DNA from: Rhizobium sp. WSM4643
GTDB taxonomy: Bacteria; Pseudomonadota; Alphaproteobacteria; Rhizobiales; Rhizobiaceae
Length of the DNA stretch: 64,000 nt
Assembly (NCBI RefSeq): GCF_025152745.1
Contig: NZ_CP104040.1
Span: 2,108,001-2,172,000 of the forward strand
Reading direction: 5' to 3'
A model generated the notes under the pieces. It had not been told where the DNA came from, did no database searches, and saw nothing but the letters and a program-made list of their open reading frames with translations. Positions 44,004-52,808 of this stretch are shown here, piece after piece (the first letter of the stretch is position 1; each line of letters begins with the position of its first letter). The position numbers were made by a program, and so were the translations under genes.

Positions 44004-44177
44004 TTATAAGAGGCGCTTAAGTGCCACAAAGGCAATAAGCACCATGGCGGCTCCCGCAATGCTCATTATCCAGCTCATTCTCTCCGCGTTCGGCCGTTTG
44101 CGGCGAAAAACGAAAAGACTGGCAACCGCCACGCCAATCGGTGTGGCCACCTGATCAATAAACTGCGCAGTTTCCAT
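44004..44177 (-). CDS. 57-residue membrane protein inside the suf operon
   Basis: This short frame lies between sufB and sufC. The start ATG is one base after the sufB stop (TGACATG), implying translational coupling. The product METAQFIDQVATPIGVAVAS... has two hydrophobic stretches, residues about 11-25 (ATPIGVAVASLFVF) and 36-54 (WIMSIAGAAMVLIAFVAL), separated by a strongly basic loop (RRKRPNAER). It is thus a small two-helix inner-membrane protein, with both ends predicted to face the periplasm by the positive-inside rule. I know no family for it. Confidence 0.72.
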   Translation of the reverse strand: METAQFIDQVATPIGVAVASLFVFRRKRPNAERMSWIMSIAGAAMVLIAFVALKRLL

Positions 44178-44178
44178 G

Positions 44179-45648
44179 TCAGCCGACCGAGCCTTCTAGC
44201 GAGATGCTGATCAGCTTCTGCGCCTCGACGGCGAATTCCATCGGCAGTTCCTGCAGCACTTCCTTGACGAAACCGTTGACGATCAGGGCGATCGCCGCTT
44301 CGGTCGGGATGCCGCGCTGCAGGCAGTAGAACAGCTGGTCCTCGGAGATCTTTGAGGTCGTCGCCTCATGCTCGAACTGCGCCGTCGAATTCTTCGCCTC
44401 GATGTAGGGCACGGTATGGGCGCCGCACTTGTCGCCGATCAGCAACGAATCGCACTGGGTGAAGTTGCGCGCATTCGATGCCTTGCGGTGAGCCGAGACC
44501 TGGCCGCGATAGGTGTTGTTGGAAACGCCGGCGGCGATGCCCTTGGAGACGATGCGGCTCGACGTGTTCTTGCCGAGATGGATCATCTTGGTGCCGCTGT
44601 CGATCTGCTGGTGGCCATTCGAAACGGCGATCGAGTAGAATTCGCCGCGGCTGTCATCGCCGCGCAGGATGCAGGACGGATATTTCCAGGTGATCGCCGA
44701 ACCGGTTTCGACCTGCGTCCAGGAAATCTTCGAGCGGTCGCCCCGGCAATCGCCGCGCTTGGTGACGAAGTTGTAGATGCCGCCCTTGCCGTTCTTGTCG
44801 CCGGGATACCAGTTCTGCACCGTCGAATATTTGATCTCGGCATCGTCGAGCGCAACCAGCTCGACCACGGCGGCATGCAGCTGGTTTTCATCGCGCTGCG
44901 GCGCCGTGCAGCCTTCGAGATAGGAGACGTAGGCGCCCTCTTCCGCAATGATCAGCGTGCGCTCGAACTGACCAGTGCCCCTCTCATTGATGCGAAAATA
45001 CGTGGACAGCTCCATTGGGCAACGAACGCCCTTCGGCACGAAGACGAAGGAACCGTCGGTGAATACAGCCGAATTCAGCGTCGCATAATAATTGTCCGAG
45101 GTCGGCACGACCGAGCCGAGATATTTCCGGACGAGATCGGGATATTCGCGGATTGCTTCCGAGATCGACATGAAGATCACGCCGGCCTTCTTCAGCTCTG
45201 CCTTGAAGGTGGTAACGACCGAGACGCTGTCGAAAACGGCGTCGACGGCGATCTTCGGCTTCTCGACGCCGGCAAGGATCTCCTGCTCACGCAGCGGGAT
45301 GCCGAGCTTTTCATAGACCTTCAACAGCTCCGGATCGACGTCGTCGAGCGACTTTGGACCCGGCGTGCTTTTCGGCGCAGCGTAATAATAGATGTCGTTG
45401 AAATCGATCTTCGGATAGTTGACGCGCGCCCAGGTCGGCTCTTCCAGCGTCAGCCAGCGCCGATAGGCCTCGAGACGCCATTCCAGCATCCATTCCGGCT
45501 CCTGCTTCTTGGCCGAAATGAAGCGGATGATGTCCTCGGACAGGCCTTTCGGCGCCTTGTCCATCTCGATGACGGTCTCGAAACCGTATTTGTACTGATC
45601 CACATCGATCAGGCGCACCCGGTCGATTGTTTCCTGCACGGCAGCCAT
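44179..45648 (-). CDS. sufB: Fe-S assembly scaffold protein SufB
   Basis: The 489-residue SufB is the scaffold subunit on which clusters assemble. Family blocks are clear: [77 protein letters not shown] and the C-terminal [18 protein letters not shown] with conserved His and Cys. ATG 45648 ([11 protein letters not shown]) is the usual start; 45675 would add nine residues. It is followed with one base spacing by the 57-residue membrane protein. Confidence 0.96.
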   Translation of the reverse strand: MAAVQETIDRVRLIDVDQYKYGFETVIEMDKAPKGLSEDIIRFISAKKQEPEWMLEWRLEAYRRWLTLEEPTWARVNYPKIDFNDIYYYAAPKSTPGPKSLDDVDPELLKVYEKLGIPLREQEILAGVEKPKIAVDAVFDSVSVVTTFKAELKKAGVIFMSISEAIREYPDLVRKYLGSVVPTSDNYYATLNSAVFTDGSFVFVPKGVRCPMELSTYFRINERGTGQFERTLIIAEEGAYVSYLEGCTAPQRDENQLHAAVVELVALDDAEIKYSTVQNWYPGDKNGKGGIYNFVTKRGDCRGDRSKISWTQVETGSAITWKYPSCILRGDDSRGEFYSIAVSNGHQQIDSGTKMIHLGKNTSSRIVSKGIAAGVSNNTYRGQVSAHRKASNARNFTQCDSLLIGDKCGAHTVPYIEAKNSTAQFEHEATTSKISEDQLFYCLQRGIPTEAAIALIVNGFVKEVLQELPMEFAVEAQKLISISLEGSVG

Positions 45649-45741
45649 CTCATTCTCCAATCTCGCCGGATACAAGGTCCGGCAGCTTGTAGCGTTTAGG
45701 CAATTATCTTGCCCTTTATGTAAGAGGCCAAAAGGGACTTT

Positions 45742-46959
45742 TCAGCCCGATTGGCAAGCGGAAATTTGCGTTTCCGCAAGTTTTGGCACGGGGCAAACGG
45801 CCTCGCCAGCCGACCTGCGTCGGTTGGCGATCTTCGCGAAAGCCGCAATCGCCCTGTCGATATCCTCTTCCGTTGTCGAAAAGCCAAGCGAGATGCGCAG
45901 TGCCCCGAGCTTGGCGTCACGGCCCATCGCCGTCAGCACATGGCTTTCGCCGAGCCGGCCGGATGAGCAGGCCGAGCCTGCCGAAAGGGCAACGCCTTCG
46001 AGATCGAAAGCGATCTGTCCGGTCTCAGCCTTCAGCCCCGGCAGAGTGAAGAAGACCGTATTGGCGACTCGCTCGCCGCCCTCGCCGTGGATCATCACAT
46101 CGACTGCCGCCTCACGCATGCCGGCTTCCAAGCGCTCGCGTAGCGCACCGATCGCCGCATTGCGCGCCTCGAGTTCGTCGGCCGCGGCTTCTGCTGCCGC
46201 GCCGAAGCCGATCAGCGCCAGCGAATTCTGTGTTCCTGAGCGGTGACCCCGCTCCTGCCCACCACCCTGGATCAGCGGCCTGGGCATCAGCGCCTCGCCG
46301 CGCGCAATCAGTGCGCCGGCCCCCTTCGGCCCGCCGATCTTGTGCGAGGAAACAATCATGAAATCGGCGCCGATCTTTTCGATCTCAAGCGCGACGCGGC
46401 CGGCAGCCTGGACGGCATCGACCACGAAGAGGCCGCCATGGGCGTGGACGATCTTTGCCGCCGCCTCAACCGGCTGGACGATGCCCGTCTCATTGTTGAC
46501 GAGCATGACGGCGACCATCGGCAGGCCGGCGGCCTTGTCATGCGCATCGAGCAGCTTGGAGAGTGCGTCGAGATCGACGACACCGGCTTCCGTCACCGGG
46601 ATCTCCGTCATACTCTCCCTGGCGAAGCGGCCGCCTTCGCGCACCGCGGGATGCTCAATCGCCGAAAAATAAAGATGGCCAAGCCGAAGCGGCGTGCGGC
46701 CCATGCGGAAATCCGGCGTCAGCACCAGATTGGCGGCCTCGGTCGCGCCGCTGGTAAAGACCACATTGCCGGCATCTGTGCCGGCAAATGCCGCCACCTT
46801 GCGTCGTGCGCCTTCGATGGCGGCACGCGCCGCGCGACCCTCTCCGTGCACACTGTTCGGATTGCCAAACACGTCCATGGCGCGCATGATCGCCGCGCGT
46901 GCTGCGGGGTGCAGCGGCGCTGTGGCATTCCAGTCGAGATAAAGGCGTGGCGGCGCCAT
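45742..46959 (-). CDS. Cysteine desulfurase of the NifS/IscS branch (SufS2)
   Basis: The 405-residue PLP enzyme opens with YLDWNATAPLHPAA, holds PLP at the Lys of SSHKIGGPKGAGALI (about residue 207) and carries its persulfide Cys in SAGSACSSGRL near residue 335, the group I (IscS/NifS) layout. It is the first gene of the suf operon; the Agrobacterium operon also starts with a second desulfurase (sufS2). A 93-base gap to sufB contains a GCCGGA/TCCGGC hairpin. Promoter signals with an iron box lie 125-165 bases upstream. Confidence 0.92.
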   Translation of the reverse strand: MAPPRLYLDWNATAPLHPAARAAIMRAMDVFGNPNSVHGEGRAARAAIEGARRKVAAFAGTDAGNVVFTSGATEAANLVLTPDFRMGRTPLRLGHLYFSAIEHPAVREGGRFARESMTEIPVTEAGVVDLDALSKLLDAHDKAAGLPMVAVMLVNNETGIVQPVEAAAKIVHAHGGLFVVDAVQAAGRVALEIEKIGADFMIVSSHKIGGPKGAGALIARGEALMPRPLIQGGGQERGHRSGTQNSLALIGFGAAAEAAADELEARNAAIGALRERLEAGMREAAVDVMIHGEGGERVANTVFFTLPGLKAETGQIAFDLEGVALSAGSACSSGRLGESHVLTAMGRDAKLGALRISLGFSTTEEDIDRAIAAFAKIANRRRSAGEAVCPVPKLAETQISACQSG

Positions 46960-47084
46960 GATCTTCAGTCCTGCGCTTGACGAGCTTGCTTCAGCGGCCG
47001 CGGTTCATTTTTCTTGAAATTTCCGCCGGGCTTGCCTTATGACACGTTCCACGATGCGTGGATCGCCATGCAAGTTTCGAATTG

Positions 47085-47104
47085 TTCTAAACTGCGTTTT
47101 AGAA
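47085..47104. promoter_or_regulatory. TTCTAAA/TTTAGAA inverted repeat (possible Irr site)
   Basis: A perfect 7+6+7 inverted repeat TTCTAAA-CTGCGT-TTTAGAA lies between the divergent suf operon and hydrolase gene. The arms match those of alphaproteobacterial Irr boxes as I remember them, though the usual order may differ. On the suf strand it overlaps a plausible -10 region (TAAAAC, 17 bases after TTGACT). Confidence 0.6.
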
Positions 47105-47108
47105 AAGC

Positions 47109-47123
47109 TGACAACACTAGTCA
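47109..47123. promoter_or_regulatory. RirA-type iron box (TGA-N9-TCA)
   Basis: TGACAACACTAGTCA fits the IRO-box pattern TGA-N9-TCA recognised by RirA in Rhizobiaceae. On the minus strand it overlaps the candidate -35 of the suf operon (TTGACT). Confidence 0.72.
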
Positions 47124-47176
47124 AGTCATGTTGTCGTCCAACGCAGCGCGAACGCGAAATAAAACCCGGAGTACCA

Positions 47177-47854
47177 ATGCCCGAAGTTATTTTCAACGGC
47201 CCAGCCGGCCGTCTTGAAGGCCGCTACCAGCCCTCCAAGGAAAAAAGCGCGCCCATCGCCCTGATTCTGCATCCGCATCCGCAGTTCGGCGGCACGATGA
47301 ACAATCAGATCGTCTATCAGCTCTTCTACATGTTCCAGAAGCGCGGGTTCACGACGCTGCGCTTCAACTTCCGGGGCATCGGCCGCAGCCAGGGTGAATT
47401 CGACCACGGCGCCGGCGAACTCTCGGATGCCGCCTCGGCGCTCGACTGGGTGCAGAGCCTGCATCCCGATTCCAAGACCTGCTGGGTCGCCGGCTATTCC
47501 TTCGGCTCCTGGATCGGCATGCAGTTGTTGATGCGCCGGCCGGAGATCGAAGGCTTCATGTCGATCGCCCCGCAGCCGAACACCTACGACTTCTCCTTCC
47601 TGGCGCCCTGCCCGTCTTCCGGCCTGATCATCAACGGTGAGGCCGACAAGGTGGCGCCGGAAAAGGATGTCAATGGCCTTGTGGAGAAACTGAAGACCCA
47701 GAAGGGCATCCTCATTACCCATCGCACAGTTGCCAACGCCAACCACTTCTTCAACGGCCAGGTGGAAACGCTGATGGGCGAATGCGAGGACTATCTCGAC
47801 CGGCGCCTCAACGGCGAACTGGTGCCGGAACCGGCCGCCAAGCGGATCCGCTGA
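47177..47854 (+). CDS. Alpha/beta hydrolase
   Basis: The 225-residue serine hydrolase is of a compact, lid-poor type common in proteobacteria. Its oxyanion-hole HPHPQFGGTMNNQI and nucleophile elbow VAGYSFGSWIGMQ are clear; the catalytic Asp is probably in NGEADKVAPEKD and the His in ANANHFFNG. ATG 47177 follows CCCGGAG; upstream in-frame codons lie in the iron-box region. It is divergent from the suf operon and may share its regulation, though the hydrolase substrate is unknown. Confidence 0.88.
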   Translation: MPEVIFNGPAGRLEGRYQPSKEKSAPIALILHPHPQFGGTMNNQIVYQLFYMFQKRGFTTLRFNFRGIGRSQGEFDHGAGELSDAASALDWVQSLHPDSKTCWVAGYSFGSWIGMQLLMRRPEIEGFMSIAPQPNTYDFSFLAPCPSSGLIINGEADKVAPEKDVNGLVEKLKTQKGILITHRTVANANHFFNGQVETLMGECEDYLDRRLNGELVPEPAAKRIR

Positions 47855-47998
47855 CACCACGAAATCCAGGCGTCATCGATGCCGTGACGGCCCGGAACAC
47901 AACCGGGCCGGATGTGCCAGAACAGATCACCTATCGAGTTGCAATCCATATTGCAGTGCGGTAGGGTCCTCGCGATCCTAACAAAAGCGAGGTCCGCA

Positions 47999-49174
47999 AT
48001 GACCAAGTCGTTCGGGGAAGTCCTGGATAAGTATAGGGGTATTGGTCCGGGGTTCGATTTTCTTCGAATAGGGCTCGCCTTTTCCATCGTATTGACCCAT
48101 TCCTTTTTGTTAACCGAGAACACTGACTTCATCAGGGGGTCGGTATTCTGGTTTACTGAATACGCTCTTGTTCCGATGTTCTTCGCTTTGAGCGGATTTC
48201 TGATCGCCGGCAGCGCACAGCGCCTGAGCCTCCGCAATTTCCTGATCAACCGAGGCTTGCGCATCGTCCCGGCCCTTGCGGTCGATATCGTCGTCTGCTC
48301 GTTGATTATCGGGCCGATCATTACGGTCGTGTACCACGCCGAATATTTTACCGATCAGCGGTTTTTCAAATACTTCCTGAATATCGTCGGCTGGATCCAT
48401 TACGAGCTGCCGGGCGTCTTCCAGGATAATCCGAGCCAGCGCGTCAACGGCGCTCTCTGGACGGTTCCCTGGGAAATCTTCTGCTACATCATCATGTCGT
48501 TCCTGATGATCACCGCCATCGTCAAGACGCGCTACAAGCTGCTCGCGGTGACGATCGCTTACATCGTCATCGGCCTTATTGTGCAGAAGATGCCCTATCT
48601 GTTGCCTGATACAATCAAACCGACCGCTAGCTTCCTGTTCATGAGCCGAGGTTCCCAGCTGATAACGGCCTTCATGATGGGCATCGTCGCCTTTCAGTTC
48701 AAAGCGGTCATTCCGCATTCCCGCTGGCTGTTCGCCGCCGCCTGCCTGGTTTGCATCGTTGCTATCCTCACCCTGGACAGCCGGGCGACGGAGTCGGTGA
48801 TGAACCGGCCCCTGGTCATCACCTCTCTCGTTTACATCACCGTCTTCGTCGGCCTGTCCGAGGTGCCCATCCCGGCCTTTTTCAGGAAAGGCGACTATTC
48901 CTACGGAGTCTATCTCTATCACGATCCGTTTTTGCAGATCTGGATCAGCTCGTTCCCGTCGGTTTTCCTCTATCCGAAATATGGTGCGCTGGCACTCTAT
49001 CTCGTCGGCCTGCCATCGGCTCTCGCCGTTGCAGTGCTGTCCTGGCACTTCATCGAGAAGCCCATTCTTGGCCTTCGCAAGAAGTTCTCGTTCATCGCCC
49101 AGGTCAGGGGCGTCGAGGACGGCCATCAGGCTGGGCGCGAATCCCATGTCCGGCCGGTCGCCGTAAAGAGTTAG
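47999..49174 (+). CDS. Acyltransferase family 3 membrane protein
   Basis: The 391-residue membrane O-acyltransferase has about ten helices. The family opening GFDFLRIGLAFSIVLTHSF (with the conserved Arg and His) and PMFFALSGFLIAGSAQRLS are present, along with NGALWTVPWEIFCYI. It is unrelated in detail to the acyltransferase at 7.8 kb. The C-terminal tail is short and hydrophilic. It ends four bases inside the convergent GNAT gene; no polysaccharide genes neighbour it. Confidence 0.88.
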   Translation: MTKSFGEVLDKYRGIGPGFDFLRIGLAFSIVLTHSFLLTENTDFIRGSVFWFTEYALVPMFFALSGFLIAGSAQRLSLRNFLINRGLRIVPALAVDIVVCSLIIGPIITVVYHAEYFTDQRFFKYFLNIVGWIHYELPGVFQDNPSQRVNGALWTVPWEIFCYIIMSFLMITAIVKTRYKLLAVTIAYIVIGLIVQKMPYLLPDTIKPTASFLFMSRGSQLITAFMMGIVAFQFKAVIPHSRWLFAAACLVCIVAILTLDSRATESVMNRPLVITSLVYITVFVGLSEVPIPAFFRKGDYSYGVYLYHDPFLQIWISSFPSVFLYPKYGALALYLVGLPSALAVAVLSWHFIEKPILGLRKKFSFIAQVRGVEDGHQAGRESHVRPVAVKS

Positions 49175-49698
49175 GGCTTTGCCGGCCGCATATCGGCGGT
49201 GAGTTCGAAAGCCGTGTCCAGCACTCCATCGATCAGGATCGGCGCGCGTTCGCGCATGCCGATCTTTCTGAGAACGCGCTGCGAGGCGATGTTTTCGGGA
49301 TGCGTGAAGGCAATGAATCCTTGCGCAAACTCCCTTTCGAAGAACCAGTCAGCCAGCACGCTCGCCGCTTCCGTTGCCAGGCCCTTGCCCCACGCCTCCT
49401 CGCGCAGGGAATAGCCGAGTTCGAATTGCTCGTTCCTGAACTTTGAAATCCCCGCACGGCCGAGAAATCGACCGTCTTCGGCCAGGAGCTTGTATTTGGT
49501 CGTGCCGTCGCGCGCCTGCTCCTCGAACCAGCCGCGCAGCCGCTCCTCAGCCTTGTCAAGGCTCCACGGCGCGCTACCGGACAGATAGCGGGTCGTCGCC
49601 ATCGTCGAATGCAGCTGCTGCACCAGGGCAGCATCGCCTTCGTCCCACATGACGAAGCGCATCCGGGACGTCTTGAGAATGACCGTCTCCGACATCAT
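49171..49698 (-). CDS. GNAT-family N-acetyltransferase (RimJ/RimL-like)
   Basis: The 175-residue acetyltransferase has the acetyl-CoA binding loop around [20 protein letters not shown] and the closing [13 protein letters not shown] helix, typical of RimJ/RimL-type enzymes. The N-terminal strand [10 protein letters not shown] leads in. The substrate is unknown; some relatives acetylate ribosomal protein N-termini or small molecules. Its start overlaps the stop of anmK, indicating cotranscription, and its stop overlaps the convergent acyltransferase gene. Confidence 0.85.
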   Translation of the reverse strand: MMSETVILKTSRMRFVMWDEGDAALVQQLHSTMATTRYLSGSAPWSLDKAEERLRGWFEEQARDGTTKYKLLAEDGRFLGRAGISKFRNEQFELGYSLREEAWGKGLATEAASVLADWFFEREFAQGFIAFTHPENIASQRVLRKIGMRERAPILIDGVLDTAFELTADMRPAKP

Positions 49699-50813
49699 GC
49701 CTCCACGATGACGCCGCCGCTGACCGGGGCGGCCACCCCCGTCGTGCCGGGAAATGTCAGCGGCAGCCCGTCCAGCGACCGGACGGCGAGATAGGCCCAG
49801 GCCTCAGCTTCCATCGCATCGCCGTCGAAGCCTGCCTCCTCGGCGCTCAATACTCTAGAGCCTAGGCCTTCGGCCATGGCCGAGAACTCCGCCATCACGG
49901 TGGCGTTCAGACGCCCGCCGCCGCAGACGATATAGATCGCTGGGGTCTCGGGCAGGAAGCCGGCGGATTTGATGATCGAAGCGGCGGCGACATGCGCGAG
50001 CGTCCGGGCGCCGTCTTCAAGGCTCGCCTCCTCGGGTCGAAGCGGCGCGAAATCGCCGCGGTCCAGCGAACGGCGAACATTGCCGCGGAAGAACGGGCTT
50101 TGCAGATAACGCTCCGCCAGGCTGGCCACGACCTTGCCGCGTCCGCCGATTTCCCCACCGGGATCATAGGTTCTGCCGGTCTGCATCTCCACCCACTGGT
50201 CGATCAGCGTATTGCCCGGCCCGCTGTCGAACGCCGATATCCGTCCGTCGGTGCCGATAAAGGTCAGATTGGAGATGCCGCCGATATTGACGAAGCACAC
50301 CGCCTGGCCCTGCTGCTGGAATTTTCCCGCAAGTGCGGCGTGATAGGCCGGCACCAGCGGTGCGCCCTGCCCGCCATGAACCATATCGTTGGCGCGCATG
50401 TCGTAGACCACCGATATGCCGGTTCTCTTCGCAAGTTCCGGCCCATCGCCGATCTGGATCGTCAATCCCTCGTCAGGCCGGTGAAGCACCGTCTGGCCAT
50501 GGAAGCCGAGAACATCGACGGCATCGGCAGAAAGCCCGAAACGCTCCATGAATGCCCTAACGGCAATTGCATGCCTCAACGTCAGTTCAAGCTCGATATC
50601 GCGGAGCTCAGCCGGTCGCTGGCTTCTCTCACTGAGTGGACGCGACAGTTCCAGCGCCCGTTTGAGATGCCCGCGAAAATCCGCATCATAGGGCATGCCC
50701 ATGAACGGCCCGCGCTCGATGAAGCCGCGGCCGTCGGTCCTGATCAGCGCGACGTCGATTCCGTCCATCGACGTGCCGCTCATCAGCCCGATCGCGGTCC
50801 TGATGACATCCAT
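49695..50813 (-). CDS. anmK: Anhydro-N-acetylmuramic acid kinase
   Basis: The 372-residue kinase phosphorylates and opens 1,6-anhydro-MurNAc, giving MurNAc-6-P during cell-wall recycling. The N-terminal [16 protein letters not shown] motif (ATP/sugar site), the GFHGQTVLH block, the [19 protein letters not shown] block and the [12 protein letters not shown] block are all present. ATG 50813 gives the usual length; the frame to 50891 is over-extended. It is divergent from tyrS. Confidence 0.95.
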   Translation of the reverse strand: MDVIRTAIGLMSGTSMDGIDVALIRTDGRGFIERGPFMGMPYDADFRGHLKRALELSRPLSERSQRPAELRDIELELTLRHAIAVRAFMERFGLSADAVDVLGFHGQTVLHRPDEGLTIQIGDGPELAKRTGISVVYDMRANDMVHGGQGAPLVPAYHAALAGKFQQQGQAVCFVNIGGISNLTFIGTDGRISAFDSGPGNTLIDQWVEMQTGRTYDPGGEIGGRGKVVASLAERYLQSPFFRGNVRRSLDRGDFAPLRPEEASLEDGARTLAHVAAASIIKSAGFLPETPAIYIVCGGGRLNATVMAEFSAMAEGLGSRVLSAEEAGFDGDAMEAEAWAYLAVRSLDGLPLTFPGTTGVAAPVSGGVIVEA

Positions 50814-50946
50814 GAGGCTTGCCTCCCATGCGATTCCCGGATGCACTTTTATAAAAACAGTGCTAAACGCGCCGCGACAGATCAACAACAACGAACTTGC
50901 GTCAAGCCCGCATGGGGTGCGGCGCAGATATCAAGAGACGAAGGCC

Positions 50947-52203
50947 ATGTCCGAGTTCAAGTCCGATTTCCTCCGCACGCTGAAAGAGCGCGGCTTCATT
51001 CATCAGGTCTCCGATGAAAGCGGCCTCGATAACCTGTTCGCGAAGGAAACCGTGACGGCCTATATCGGCTTCGATCCGACGGCGCCCAGCCTGCATGCCG
51101 GCTCGCTGATCCAGATCATGATGCTGCACTGGATGCAGAAGACCGGTCACCGCGCCATCTCGCTGATGGGCGGCGGCACCGGCATGGTCGGCGATCCCTC
51201 CTTCAAGGAAGAAGCGCGCCAGCTCATGACCGTCGATACGATCGAAGGCAACATCGCCTCGATCAAGCGCGTCTTCTCCAACTACCTGAACTACGGCGAC
51301 GGTCCCAAGGACGCGCTGATGATCAACAATGCCGAATGGCTGCGCTCGCTGAACTATCTCGAATTCCTGCGCGACGTCGGCAAGCACTTCTCGGTCAACC
51401 GCATGCTGTCCTTCGACAGCGTCAAGACGCGTCTCGACCGCGAACAGTCACTGTCCTTCCTGGAATTCAACTACATGATCCTCCAGGCCTACGACTTCGT
51501 CGAGCTTGCCAAGCGCTACGACTGCCGCCTGCAGATGGGCGGTTCGGACCAGTGGGGCAATATCGTCAACGGCATCGATCTCGGTCACCGCATGGGCACA
51601 CCGCAGCTCTATGCGCTGACATCGCCGCTGCTGACGACATCGTCGGGCGCCAAGATGGGCAAGTCGGCGACGGGCGCTGTCTGGCTGAATGCTGACATGC
51701 TCTCGGCTTACGATTTCTGGCAGTACTGGCGCAACACCGAGGATGCCGACGTCTCGCGCTTCCTGAAGCTCTACACCACGCTGCCGATGGATGAAATCGC
51801 CCGTCTCTCGGCACTCGGCGGTTCGGAGATCAACGAGGTCAAGAAGATCCTTGCGACCGAGGTAACGGCAATCCTGCACGGTCGCGAGGCCGCTGAACAG
51901 GCCGCCGAAACGGCGCGCAAGACTTTCGAGGAAGGCGGCCTCTCGGAAAACCTGCCGTCGGTCGACGTGCCCGCCTCCGAGCTCGACGCCGGCATCGGCC
52001 TGCTGTCGCTGATCGTTCGCGCCGGCCTTGCCTCATCGAACGGCGAAGCCCGCCGTCACGTCCAGGGCGGCGCCGTCCGCATCAACGACGAGGCGGTCAG
52101 CGACGAGCGCAAGATGATCGGCAGCGGCGAAATCACGACCGACGGCGTCATCAAGCTTTCGCTCGGCAAGAAGAAGCACATCCTGATCCGCCGCGCGGCG
52201 TAA
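50947..52203 (+). CDS. tyrS: Tyrosyl-tRNA synthetase
   Basis: The 418-residue class I synthetase charges tRNA-Tyr. The HIGH-like site reads [12 protein letters not shown], the substrate pocket [12 protein letters not shown] with [11 protein letters not shown] is present, and the KMSKS loop reads [14 protein letters not shown]-terminal S4 RNA-binding domain starts near residue 355 ([19 protein letters not shown]). ATG 50947 is preferred since the in-frame part upstream is not homologous. A strong terminator follows. Confidence 0.97.
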   Translation: MSEFKSDFLRTLKERGFIHQVSDESGLDNLFAKETVTAYIGFDPTAPSLHAGSLIQIMMLHWMQKTGHRAISLMGGGTGMVGDPSFKEEARQLMTVDTIEGNIASIKRVFSNYLNYGDGPKDALMINNAEWLRSLNYLEFLRDVGKHFSVNRMLSFDSVKTRLDREQSLSFLEFNYMILQAYDFVELAKRYDCRLQMGGSDQWGNIVNGIDLGHRMGTPQLYALTSPLLTTSSGAKMGKSATGAVWLNADMLSAYDFWQYWRNTEDADVSRFLKLYTTLPMDEIARLSALGGSEINEVKKILATEVTAILHGREAAEQAAETARKTFEEGGLSENLPSVDVPASELDAGIGLLSLIVRAGLASSNGEARRHVQGGAVRINDEAVSDERKMIGSGEITTDGVIKLSLGKKKHILIRRAA

Positions 52204-52230
52204 GCGGCTTCAATTCCGAACCGATATCAA

Positions 52231-52259
52231 AGCCGGCGCCTGCGCCGGCTTCTTCTTTG
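52231..52259 (+). terminator. Rho-independent terminator of tyrS
   Basis: An 8-base stem AGCCGGCG / CGCCGGCT with a CCTG loop is followed by a T-rich tail (TCTTCTTT). Confidence 0.88.
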
Positions 52260-52264
52260 CCTCA

Positions 52265-52585
52265 CTATTCGGGTCGACGAGCAAGATCATTCAGCTCAAC
52301 GCCGGCATTTCGGGTCATCTCGTCTGGTTTCTTAAGAAGATAGCCGGGTGGATCGACGCTTGAAGCGGGCTTCACCCGCGACCACCAGCTGATCGAGAAG
52401 ATCGGCGGCGTCATTTCCGCGTCCAGAGGGACCATCAGGACGTGGTCGGAACGGATGACCGCCTCCTGCGATTTCAGCCGTACGCCCTTTTCCGCGGAAA
52501 GCGACACGTCGGCAATCGTGACGGCCATCATCGCGGCCGATGCGAAAGAAACTGTCCGGGCGCACTGCATGGCATCCTCCGACAT
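52265..52585 (-). CDS. Doubtful small hypothetical protein
   Basis: A 106-residue frame begins MSEDAMQCARTVSFASAAMM, which could be a signal sequence ending near SLSAEKG, followed by a polar tail. A second, overlapping frame with different composition (52332-52565) reads equally well, so the coding status is uncertain. No homologous family comes to mind. The part of the gap from 52586 to 52808 holds no supported gene and probably carries the promoter of the GH13 gene. Confidence 0.35.
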   Translation of the reverse strand: MSEDAMQCARTVSFASAAMMAVTIADVSLSAEKGVRLKSQEAVIRSDHVLMVPLDAEMTPPIFSISWWSRVKPASSVDPPGYLLKKPDEMTRNAGVELNDLARRPE

Positions 52586-52808
52586 TGCACCGGCCGTTGC
52601 TTCCTGGCCGGGACAGTATAGTACATCAGCTTTTCCTAAAATAGGCAAAGCATCAATGCCGGATTTGTCAGCCTGGCTTGGAATTGGCTTTGTCGTGGCG
52701 GAGCCCACGCATTTCTCTACTGCGAAGCGCCACGACCCGCATAACGAATACTTTGTCGGAACCTTTTCCGCCCGCCGGGATTTGCGACCTGTGGATTGGA
52801 GCGCCGGC

